A DNA stretch of 64,000 nucleotides from NCBI RefSeq assembly GCF_027942865.1, contig NC_134529.1:17846467-17910466 (forward strand), given 5' to 3'. The first letter of the stretch is position 1; every line of letters starts with the position of its first letter. The position numbers were made by a program, and so were the translations under genes. Of the stretch, positions 25,034-36,500 are shown piece after piece. The DNA is from Odontesthes bonariensis (lineage: Eukaryota > Chordata > Actinopteri > Atheriniformes > Atherinopsidae). The notes beneath the pieces were generated by a model. The model did no database searches and had not been told where the DNA came from. It saw only the letters and a program-made list of their open reading frames with translations.

Positions 25034-25509
25034 ATTACATTTAATTTAACCTATGGGCTTTAGGTTCATGAATTAGGTCTTGGAGGACCTTGAGATGCAC
25101 GTGCAACTTGTCCTGTTCGGTGTTTGTTTGCACTGTAAATTACATCGTGTAACTTGTTTTGACTTTATTCTCTAAGAGGAACCAGAGGAATTATAGGCAG
25201 GTCTGACACAGTGTCAGTGCTTTGCTATATGTACTACATATTCTTATAAATAGACATCTGCTGCATCTTCCTCAAATGTGTTTTTGCTTCCTTTATTTCT
25301 TAGAGGCACTTGGTTACATCAATTTCAGATGTCAGACCCCTTTTTCCGAGTGTCATTAAAAGTCACCTCACAGATCGAATGATAATCATATCAGGATTGG
25401 CTCATTTTCAAACGCATCCTTGCTGCACGAGAATAATATTAAGATGTTTCTGTGGATTATTTCAGAACTAATTTGGTTTCACATGACAGTGGTATCAACT
25501 CTAAATAGG

Positions 25510-26700
25510 GACCTGTGAACCATCATCCAACTTGTTACCTTAAGTGATGAAAGACCAACATAAGTTCTGAATCATTGTGCACCATCGCTCCATAAGTGTG
25601 TCCTCTTCGCGCTCAGTTTTTTCCATCCACTTGGTAACAGGTAACGCTGTTTCTGAGGAATGGTCGAAACTCTGCAAGATATGAATAAAAACAATTAGTT
25701 GCTAACAATTCAAACCTATGCTTAATAAAAAAAAACGGGACAAAGAATATATCAAATGTATCGTTTGAAAGCTCAACGATTTCCTTTTTGCAGTGTCATA
25801 GAGAAACATGTTGGAATTTAAGCTGCTCACGGGTAATGGGGTATGCATTGCTTAAAAAGTGTTAATATTATTCAGTATCAACGGTGCCTTAACAGATGTG
25901 GAGCTTACACATGCTATGTGCACTAATATACCCCCATGTCATCACAGATATTGGGCTCTCTAAGCAGCTAACAGGCTAGATGGTCTCTCTCTTCTTTATC
26001 TTGGAGAATAATGAATCCATGATTCCAAAGAGGTTGTTCCAATTTTGATTCGAAAGACCACAGAACATTTTTCCACTTCACCTCAGTTCCTCAATGAATT
26101 TACATTCAGAGAAGGGGGCAGTGCTGCTGGATTTTCTTTTTTTTTTTTCTGTGCTTAGTGCAGTTGTAATTTGCATTTGTGGATACAGTCATAAACAGTG
26201 GTTAGTGACCATAACTTCCAAAAGTGTTGCTGAGCCCATGTAGTGATTTCCACCACAGAATTGTCTCTGTGTGTGTTTCTGTCCTGTCCTCCCAAACCAG
26301 GCCGGACAAGGCAGTTACTATCTTTCCTGAGACTGTACGTTATCAAACTGAGTGAAAACGGAGTCAAATCCCAATTGTCTTATAGACTCTCAGGGCTCTT
26401 TTTACACCCGTTCTACAGATCTGTGGCTATTCAATATGAGATATTCCACTACATCACAACTTATTGTCACCATCAGATTTAAAATGACCCTATATTTTTT
26501 GAAAAAGGCTATGGCTTCAGTGCCTGAAAAATACAGCTTAAACGATGCGCAAATCGGGTCATTCTGCCTTAATTTGCAGTTTACGCAATGTCCTAAATGT
26601 TGTGGCTATTTGGTTGTAATTTCCATCAACCATCTGCAACCACCACTTGCACTTCTGTGTGAACTCTACGCTGCAGAGGTCAACAAAATAAGTAAAGGAG
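25510..26700 (-). mobile_element. Decayed DNA transposon, same family as 48459-49873
   Basis: Several blocks match a common fish transposon whose transposase is usually antisense to this strand: a GGTGCCTTAACAGATGTG block near 25882, CCCCCATGTCATCACAGAT near 25930, AGACCACAGAACATTTTTCC near 26055 and TGAGCCCATGTAGTGAT near 26230. Related blocks occur in the better-preserved element at 48459-49873. Termini are not clear, so limits are approximate. Frames are broken. Confidence 0.6.
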
Positions 26701-27025
26701 TGTGATATTCACGGGATGAATCATTACCCCGCTGTGAAGAGTACCCCTCTGACAGGATAATAGTCCCTCCTGGAGGTGTGAAACAGCCAGGAACCAGCCA
26801 GAGGAGAAAACCGGGCAGTGGCCAGGAGTCACACCTCAGGGTTTCTGAATAGGCTTAATAAAGCTGTAGCTACCCCCACGGGTAGAGAAAAGATGTGGCA
26901 GGGCAAAAGCTCAGTGAGGCTTGCTTCAGCCACAGGTGGGAACTGTTAATTATCCCTGTTTTTAGGAGGGCTACAACTGTAAACTAACACTTGATGCTCA
27001 TCCATAGTATTTTCAGCGAATTTTA

Positions 27026-27400
27026 GGCTACGGCTACACGAAAACGAAACGAGTTTTTTTTTGAAAACGGGTTCGAAAATTCTTGCGACCACACGGAAAC
27101 GCGCTGCTGTCCAGACGAAAACGATGAAACGAGGCAGTACACACGCCACTGTGTCACGCCACGCTGTGAGACAATAGAGAAGTGTTAAAATTGGCTCCCA
27201 GCGTCAACGTGTGACTGACGCAAAAACGTTTTAGCTGTAACAATGGAAACGAAACGAGGCCGTTTTCAAACTTTCCCACTCTGGAACCCGTTTTCAAAAA
27301 CTATCGTTTTGGGGTAGTGGGAACGCCGGCTCCGTGTGGCCGCGACAGCGAAACGATAAGAAAAAGTATCGTTTACAGTGAAAAACGAGTAGCCGCAGCC
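27026..27400 (+). mobile_element. TTA-flanked MITE, copy 1 of an inverted pair
   Basis: A 375-bp element with inverted ends GGCTACGGCTACACG and (complement) GGCTGCGGCTACTCG, flanked by TTA at 27023-27025 and 27401-27403. A 3-bp TTA target duplication fits PIF/Harbinger-type elements. There is no coding capacity; the open frame on the minus strand at 26946-27149 is an artefact of the repeat. Confidence 0.85.
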
Positions 27401-27416
27401 TTAGGCTGCGGCCTTA

Positions 27417-27797
27417 GGCTGCGGCTACACGGAAACGTTTTTCACTGTAAACGATACTTTTTCTTATCGTTTCGCTGTCGCGGCCACACGGAGCCGGCGT
27501 TCCCACTACCCCAAAACGATAGTTTTTGAAAACGGGTTCCAGAGTGGGAAAGTTTGAAAACGGCCTCGTTTCGTTTCCATTGTTACAGCTAAAACGTTTT
27601 TGCGTCAGTCACACGTTGACGCTGGGAGCCAATTTTAACACTTCTCTATTGTCTCACAGCGTGGCGTGACACAGTGGCGTGTGTACTGTATCGTTTCATC
27701 GTTTTCGTCTGGACAGCAGCGCGTTTCCGTGTGGTCGCAAGAATTTTCGTACCCGTTTTCAAAAAAAACCTCGTTTCGTTTTCGTGTAGCCGTAGCC
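27417..27797 (-). mobile_element. TTA-flanked MITE, copy 2, inverted relative to copy 1
   Basis: A 381-bp reverse-complement copy of 27026-27400, nearly identical by eye, flanked by TTA at 27414-27416 and 27798-27800. Between the copies is a 10-bp GC-rich remnant (27404-27413) identical to an element tip and itself bracketed by TTA. Together the copies form a palindrome of about 770 bp. Confidence 0.85.
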
Positions 27798-28489
27798 TTA
27801 TTCACTTCGCTTGTGTTGCTTCTCTGTTCTCACCCGCATCAATAAACGTGTGTGCTTTTAGGTCAGGCTCATCGCTCACTGTTAAGGCACGTGTAGAATC
27901 CAATTAAAGTATTTTGGGTGTGAGAACCGAATGGTTTAGAGAGGGGGCTGGAGACCCGCTGAGAGGGGGAGTTATCCCTTTACCACCTGGGGTGCACCCA
28001 CAGGCACAAGTTCAACTTTACTCACACAGCTGAACATAATGACGTAAAAAAGTTTATGAGACATGTTTGCAGTAAAGATTTGGTTCAACGTGATAGAAAT
28101 ATCCTAATATTAACGACCTCTGCACTCTTGAATTGTAAACAGGGGGAACCAGAGAGTGGTTTGTGACATCTGCTTGTGAGATATTACCTCCTTTGTCTAC
28201 ATGAAGCTGTTCTTCCGGTGGCAGTAGAGACTGTGCCTAAAGTTGGTCAAGTATTTTACCAAAAACTTCAGAGAAGAAACAGCTGAAAATGTCTATTAGT
28301 TTGGCATGCCCTTGATAGCCCTTCAAATGAGTTGTGGTTTCTTTTTTTTTCTTTTTTTTGGAGGAAGGTCTGAAACAGTGCTATGCAGATGGGATTTCTT
28401 TTTTTGTTTGAGAACAAAGCAAGAAACATCGTGTTTTAAAAATACCCGCGTAGATGTGAATTGGGCTTTATTTTATCTCTGCAGTAACC

Positions 28490-28730
28490 ATTTAGCTTAG
28501 CTTAGCATGAACTAGACAGGAAACTCAGAAGCAGCTAGCCTGACAAACATTGCCTCCAAACATCCAAAACCAACCAGCATGTTATTTTTTTGTTGTTGTT
28601 TCTGTCCCAGTAAAAGTCAAAAGCAAAGTCTTCGCTGGCTATTTCTCGAAGAATTACCACCTCAGGAAAATAAATAAATAAAATAAATAAAAATCTGTAT
28701 ACTTTTGGATTAAACATGCGAGGATTACGT
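28490..28730. repeat. Possible degraded teleost interspersed repeat
   Basis: The TAGCTTAGCTTAGCATGAACT...CAGCTAGCCTG wording resembles a frequent fish repeat containing TTAGCTTAGCATAAAGACTGG. The match is partial and the limits are uncertain. Confidence 0.35.
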
Positions 28731-29689
28731 ATTAAATCATGAAGCTTAGATATGTTTGATTTTTTTTTTTTTAAGCATGCTAAAATTTAAACTGTAATCG
28801 CTTCTCAAAAGAAAACCTTTCCCGTCAGTTAACCTTTTCAAAAAGTAACTAGTTTTAAAGAGATTGACACAGTGATGGTGTGCAAAAGGTTTGTCAGCTG
28901 TTTGTAATGCCTCTTTTCAATGTAATGTCACGTCTTTTGTATTGTTACCTTTGTGTACAGAGTTACAAGCTGCCGTGGGAAGATGCATTATATGTAATTG
29001 TTTGACTGGTGTCCGTTTTTTCACTCTGCCTACTGGTTCAAACAAGCAGGAGTAACATGATGTCAGCTTAAATTTGAATGTGAAAAAGAAAACAAAAGAA
29101 AGAAAAATCCCTCCCTGCCTCACAGGTAATGTCAGAGGAGTTTTGACTGTCACTTCATTCTCTCCATCTATCAAACATTGCTGTATAGTGGTATTGAGAG
29201 GAACTGTCTTTTCTTGTGGGACGTCTTACATGTTTACCTGATAACAAGTTTATTTTGTTCAAACGATTACTTCCAAGTTTAAGTTAGAGGGGCACGCGTG
29301 AGGTTCCTCAGATCAGTTCGGTTTAATCTTTAAAGTTGAAACTGAAGCTCTCAGCACTCAGGACTCCAACCGTATGGCTTCCTTGTTCTCCTCCCTAATG
29401 CCTTAAATGTGCCTGCTCTGTTGCCAAAACAAATCTGTCTTTATATAGCATTCATCCATAGATGGGCAAATGCTGCTTAATACAACACAATCAACATTGC
29501 ACCGACATGATCTTAGCACCAGGCTCTGTGCAGGTGTCTGTGTAGCCACAAATTTGTATTAGCGACACAGACTTTGCTGATTCACGTGCAGAATATCCCT
29601 CCTGTGGACACTGATGTGCACATTGTCCAACTCCCCAAAACATGCCAATGGATTGTTCATTCATACAGGTAGTTACGACTTGTAATTAC

Positions 29690-29865
29690 GTACTTAAGTA
29701 TGTATATTCCTATTGTATTTTTTCTGCCTTTACTTTATTGTGCCCTTCCAATCTATAAGCATTCTTGCATTCTTGCAAAGGAAGAATCTCATTGTACAGG
29801 AATGTGTTTCTAACATGTACTGTAAGTGAATATGACAATAAACGCTTGAATCTTGTATCTTTTCT
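29690..29865 (+). repeat. 3' end of a retroposon-like repeat
   Basis: A stretch ending in AGAATCTCATTGTACAGGAATG...GAATATGACAATAAACGCTTGAATCTTG, wording typical of fish non-LTR retroposon 3' ends. Only this tail is recognisable. Confidence 0.45.
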
Positions 29866-29869
29866 TTAG

Positions 29870-30583
29870 CCCTAACTATGACCAAGAGATGTTACCGCCG
29901 AAAGTCTACCAGGAAGTGGCAAAGTTTGATCACGCAGCTTTGATCAGCAAAATAGCACCCATGAAGGTTTGGTGCTGCATTGTAAAAATAAGGTATTTTA
30001 GCCCTAACCATAATCTTTTTAGTATTGTTTGCGAGTATTGCTGTGCTATCTATCCACAGAGCGTAGCTTGGGTTGGTCTCAGTTTTGAAAAAGAAAGACT
30101 TGAGAACGGCATCGACTGTTTATTTGCACATCCCCCCATACAAGCTTGATCCACTCTTAGTGTGACATGGACATTTTTGGTAGTGTGTAATCCATCAACT
30201 GACATGTTCTGTGGACATCTGCTCTTATTTACAGATTTGCTCCATTTACTCAAAGACAAGTTTTTAGGATTAGACAGGAAAGACCAGCAGCGCAGCCCTT
30301 TCTCTAGCCGTTTGCAGCTTTTAACCTCAGTATTATGGCTGCCGAAATGTTTTCACCCAAGGCTTTTTTCACCTGAGCCAGATTGCCTGCAGCTTCTGTT
30401 TTTAATAATGATGACTTTTAACAATACTGGAAACACATTCACTAGTTGCCAATAGTCTCTTTTGTTCTACGTTTTCTAATCTGCCGGGCAGTTTAGACGC
30501 AAATCAGTTTTTTAAAAAGTACAATGAAACCGATGACTCCAGCGGCCACACCCTTGCAGTGACACCTGGTAGATGTGAGGTAA
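29870..30583 (+). pseudogene. Unidentified exon-like block (orphan exons or gene remnant)
   Basis: Two splice-bounded candidate exons lie on the plus strand. The first starts after TTTCTTTAG at 29869. Its open frame includes the stretches NYDQEMLPPKVYQEVAK and FDHAALISKIAPMK, followed by a GTTTGG donor near 29967. The second lies at about 30494-30579 (acceptor CCGGGCAG or GTTTAG, donor GAG/GTAAGT). One frame includes FFKKYNETDDSSGHTLAV, then TPGRCE. The composition looks protein-like, but I do not recognise the family, cannot join the two in one frame with confidence and see no start or end. It could be part of an unannotated gene, a pseudogene or chance. Confidence 0.3.
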
Positions 30584-30599
30584 GTGAGACAAACTTCTT

Positions 30600-33500
30600 G
30601 TCAGACCAGCTGGCAGGAGATAAAAGCGAGAAGCCTGCTTTACAGGTCTGTCAGGGAAGCTGACAGCAGAGAGCTACCTGCAAACACACATCCGTTTCTT
30701 TCTGTTTGCCTTTACAGGAAAGAAAAAAAAGACCCAGGCCGAGCCAAACAGAGTCTCTGAGTATGTGGTTTTGTGTACGTGTATTAAGGCAGGCCTAAAC
30801 TACCATATTTGGGCTTTTATCAGGTTGGAAATAAGTGATTTGATTGTGTTTTGTATATCTATTTATTGTGTTACTCCACAATATATGAGCCATATCCCAC
30901 TTCTTGATGATGAGAGCGCCACAATTTTTTTCGCTTTCAGTGGTGCCTAAATGTTACTGTGGTTTGCATACACATAAAAGGACATCCATTTTAAAAGACT
31001 GCAAAGAAGATTGGTCTACTTGATGAAGTGTTTGGATTATTAGCCTTAGTTTATGTTTTTCCCATAGAGGAAGCGGACTACAAACAAGCCTACAAAGTTG
31101 TGAAATATTGTCATTTATTGCTTTATCTGAAGCTTGCTTGTAGTTTTTATGTCAAACTTTTGTGTCAGTCCGAGGCATGAATCATCCTAACGTGGAAAAC
31201 AAATATGCTGTAATGACAGGCCTCCTCAGTCCACATGTCTGACTGTAGATGTGTACGCACAGACAGCGTACGTGTGTCAGGGATAAGTATGCCGGCTCTG
31301 TAATCAGGTGTTGCAGAGAATGGAATTATGAAGACGCTTCTTCACAAATACCCTCATCGTTAACCACACAGTAATGGTATGCACTCCACACGCAGAATGA
31401 CATCAGTTTCTAAGAGACAATAGAGAGCATTAAAGAGAGGAGCAGACTACAGTCACGGTGAAGAGGAAAGATTACTATAACCCAGACCCCTTTCAGTCAT
31501 TTCCACAGTTTCAGAGGTACGACTGAAATGCGCTCCTTCACTGATTCATGTGACATGAGTGGGGCTCTACAAAGGTAGATCAAACCTGTCTTCTTATAAC
31601 ACTCTTTTAATGAAGAATAAAATGAATCTTGATCTTTCTTTCTTTCTCAGACAAAGAAATGTTATATACTAATGTGAGATGAGATGACTTAATATCTTGA
31701 TTAACATGGTTGCTCTTTATTTCCAAACATGGAAAAGCACCTAAGATGTATATCCTGCACACTGTGTGATTATCCATTTCCTCAGGTTCGCCCGTGGAAA
31801 GTTCCTTTTCTGACGTGAACACATGACGCTCATGACACATCCACGCTCTAAAGTGGATGCCTGCCTGGGCTATGATATCAGAAACTTTTAGGGCTTCTTA
31901 GCAGTTATTGAGTATACACGAGAAGTGAGTAAAACCGCTTAAGAAAAGTTTTTATCCTGGCCGCTGTATTTCGGTTCACTTGAATTCCCTCTTCTTCTCT
32001 TGAAACAAACAGTTGTGAGACTTCAAGTCATGGAATGAATTGGAACTGTTTTTGTGTCATCAAATATCACATATGGACCTGTAACCCTTTTATATTTCAG
32101 TTCTTCACTTCTATGTTTTGGGGGTCAATAAAAAAGGTAGACTTGGTCCATGAATTTCTTACTCAAGGCATTCTTGTCCTATGTTTACTATATCCAATCT
32201 TTAGGATGTGCCTCACTCCGAGGGTGCTTTCCAATTGCCCAGAAATTGCCTGTTAAGTGAGATTCTAAATTGTGGGGAAGCAGAGACACTCGCTTAAAAT
32301 GGAATTCTGCTGTACAGGAAAGAACTTAACAATGGCTCTTTACTTCACGGTTAGCTGAATAGCAAGATTTCCCATCAGTCAATGCAGCTTGAGTGCCAAA
32401 GTTCACTTCTTCCAAAAGGAAAAAAGAGACCTTGCTAAAACAGGTACATGTATCGTCATATTACAATCCAGTATCACGGCAACATGTGAAATAGTTGTGT
32501 AAATTCATTCTATCGATTTGCGTCCATGGACACGTTTTCACTTTTTTTCCCTTCTGAACACGAAAATTACTCCATAGAGTTTTTTTTAAATTGTCACAGT
32601 TTGACTGTGACCTCACATTTAACAGGAAACCAAGTCAGCATTTTTTTGGAGGTTGGAGAGTGTGGACGATGGCATTGTTCATGTCTGAGTCCCGTCCTCA
32701 CAACTAATGCCTTCCGGTTATTCTATTCTGATAATCATTTCAAATTCTATATTGAAATAAATTTTTTTTAAAGTTTTTTAATTCTTTATTTTTTAATATG
32801 TCCTGCAATTGGTCTTTTTTAAAGCTTTTTTTCCTTGACCTTGACGGAGAATGTCATCGGGTTACGGAAAAGTGGTGGGAAAAAATTCTTAAGGCCTTCA
32901 GAAAAGACAACTGCACTTCATCGTGAATCCAACTACACTAATAAACCTTTCATAAAGGATAGTCCATTGTATCCTACACTACAGGAGATAAGAATTGGAG
33001 CTCCTTTCCTTAGCGTTTGGGGAATTCAAACTGCTCTTCCGGGTCACTTTGCACAGTCAGGAAGGTTTCCTATGCAAACTAGACATCAACCGCAACAGCA
33101 GATGTTGCCCCAAAACTTGCATATGTGATTTAGCTTCCATGCACCATCCGAGGTGTGCTGGGGTTTGAACTGCAAAATAATAACAAACCGCCTTTCTGTG
33201 AGACTTTCTGTGATCTTTTATGCCCAGTCATGTTACTCGCCTGACGCCATTTGGCAGAATTTGGTTGATTGGTTGTTAGGTGTTTTCTTTTTTCTTTTTT
33301 CAACATTACCTGGCAAGTAAAAAAATTAAAACTGTACTTTTTTAATGAGGATATTGAAAACACACAACACCCCTACTTTCTTTTCTCTATTTACCACTCA
33401 CGTAACAAAATATCTCACTGTTTTTATGCCGAGACTGACTTTCTAGCTGAGAGTTGAGTAATATGTAGCAACAGGATGTAGCCAGATGGATTAAGATAAA

Positions 33501-36500
33501 GCATAAAGTGCATTATGTTGTTGCACAGTTTGTTCATATTGAGAAATCAGACGATTTTTAGAAGTGATTCTTATCATGGTAAATCTGTTTTTTGTGATGA
33601 AGTTGCCTCGACCACGTGCACACACTCCCTCTATGCTGGTGACATAAACAAACTGAGTAAGCCGATTTACTCTTCTGTGAGTATCGGACTACTCAGAGTC
33701 ACTTTCTGCTGAACAAGTCCAGACACAGCTTATTGCTCTCTGAAAACATGACTGAAACATACACTACCTACTGTATGCATTATGTATATTGTTTTCTGGA
33801 CCAATGTCCTGTTGAGGCAAATCAACGTCTGTCTCCCGAAGTTTGTGATTATGTAAACATGTACATTGTCCCGTGTGCATGCTTGTCTTGTATGTGCCAT
33901 TGCATATGTCTGTATTTGTTCCTGTATGTGTACATGTGTGTGCCTACAGACATACAGGAGAGTGCTCTCGGGATAATGGGTGTTGTGTAGACTTGCTTAA
34001 AGCACTTGCTTGCTTCACTGCCACCATGTGAGTTGTGTGGATGTCACAACACCCCCTGACTCCCTCCTCCTAATCATCCCCCAACGCCACTGTGAGAACA
34101 CCTCACCCCCTTGCTTCCCAGACGTAGACACACCCAATTTACAATCTCACATCCAATCAGATCACACACTTCCTGTATGCAAATTGCACTCAGTATTCCA
34201 TTTTAAACATGGATAACTGTCACTTTATAAAACTATGACTCAAAGCCACTTCATAAACAGCCAGTTATTTGTCTGTTCTCAGCATGAAACCAAACTCTGT
34301 GGTACAATTTACTTCACGTTAACTGTGCCTGATGGTAATGCATTGGAATATACTACTTTAATACTACTTTGAAGTAAAACATTCAAACACTGCTTCTTTC
34401 TTTCGATGTTAACATACCAAAGTAAAAGGGATGATAGTTGTATTCATCTATCTATTTCTTCAGTGTAGCTCCTAAACTCATAATCATGGTTGTTGTCGGT
34501 CACTACAACTGGGCATCCGAGTCCAGGTCTGGTTACCACCAGACAAACACATCCTATGATTACATTACGATCACAAAAACAAGTTACACACTTTCATTAT
34601 TTTTTGTGCTGCAGTTTAATTTTGTCCTGTAGTTCCGTGATCAGTCACAAATGAGTTGATTCTAGAAAAACAAACGCAGACAACTTCAATCCACAACTTT
34701 CTGTATTTGACACATGATAATGACGCCGGCCTGTCTCATTCCCTACAGCCCCGCAGACAGGACTGCTGAGGTGTCTCAGAATTTATCATCAGTCTCTCTT
34801 CTGAAGAAAGGTGCAAAGATTTGGCATGACAAATTTCCAATCCCTGTTCTGGATAGACAGTACATTCATTTAGTGGTCATCAGGACAGTGTGTTGATAAG
34901 ACTGTGACACCTTTGGTGAGTAAGACATCACTCATTGCTCATCTTAGAAATGATCTCAGGTTCACAGAAGGCTGGACTTGATTGTTTCAATAAACAACAG
35001 CTTCAGATAGAGCTGCGAGCACAAATCAAACAAATTACAAATCCTCAATTGTACATTTATTAGGCCTTATGTTATTATCTCTATAACCTTTATAATATGT
35101 TTCAGACTTATGTCTGCTCTAGCATGGGGTTCTGAATGAAATGAAAAAGGTATACTGAGTTTGAATTCATGTGTGAGTACTGCATTGCTGCTGGATGTGT
35201 TATTACCACCATCACGTTGTGATAATGAAGTCAAAAATTTGTAGCAAAAAAATGTAGCCATTTTCAGATATAAACATCAGACAAAATTTGGAGAATGTGC
35301 GGAAAATTCTAACTTTTTCAGCACTTTCCATTTAAACATTCACTTAAGAGATTTCCCGCTGGAGATGCCCAATCAAAACCAGAGATACTCTAAAGTGGCG
35401 CCGGGGTAGCACACCAGATGCAGGACGCTACGCTGTGTAAATCACAGTGTTTCGACCATGACATTACAAGAAGTACAAATGAAGTTTCCAATTTGTAATA
35501 ATGACACTTTTTCTGTTGATCGGTATCACGTGTGCTTTGACCTATGTGCAAAGACCAGCAAGTGAATGGAAAGCAACATACAGGTCAGGAGAGACGCGTA
35601 TGAGGCAGCATTCATCAGCTAATCCGCTCTCTGCAAATTCTCCGGAAGATTTGCTGTTGTATTCCAACAAGCTCTCATTAGGTGATTTTCTAGAAATATG
35701 ACCGTGGAACTAACTGGGTAAATTCTGCCAGAGGGATTGTTGCGGATGTTCATGGACCCAATGCAGCCCCAAAGTTCACGGTGCTGCATTGAGTTCATGA
35801 AAAAAGCTAATTGTTCAGTAGAAACACATAAAAAAGTGTAACATTACACGCTCACTCTCCCCTTTTACCCAGATCAATTGATTTCCCCACTTTTGGACAG
35901 CTCCTTTGGTGTTCTGAGCTGTGGACGACTGATAACATCCTGGGCGTCCTTTAGTCGTCGGTGGCACAATGAGCCTGGAGACGAGGCTTGTTTGAAGTGC
36001 AAATCATCTCGTCGTTTGTCTCATCTCATCTCATCTGTGTGTGGACTTCATCTTTGCACTCCTTTGATCATGTGTGGTCATTGACGGTCACTCTAAAAGT
36101 CATTATGTCCCTCTCAAAGATGGTAGATTGAGATACAGGTTAAACTGATCACACACAGTAGAAGATACTGCTTCCAACAATGAATCGAAGGGCTTTCTCT
36201 GCATTTCAACCTTTGTGAATTACTTTTAAGTCCCTAAATGCAAAGAATCAACAAAAGCATCCGATTATCCACTTCTTTCAACGCTGAAAGAAAGTGTTGG
36301 GGTTTACGTATCGACTTCTCTGTGTATTGCTCAACTGCACGAGCAGCCCTGCAGATGCATGGAGGGGAACTTATGCTGTTGACTGTTATACAGACCTAAC
36401 TGCTGTTGCCTCCAGGCAGCCATTCATGAACTAGGTGAATTCTCATTGGCAATGCTTCACATCGAAACTGACAGTTTATGTTTTGACAGAAATAATGGGA

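Noticed and set aside
26946-27907. Two similar open frames on opposite strands (26946-27149 and 27674-27907) sharing RFIVFVWTAARFRVVARIF
   Set aside because: Both come from the two arms of the inverted MITE pair; the similarity is that of the DNA repeat, not of a protein family.
32835-33128. 97-aa open frame
   Set aside because: No recognised family, no upstream exon or promoter evidence and no second exon; likely chance.
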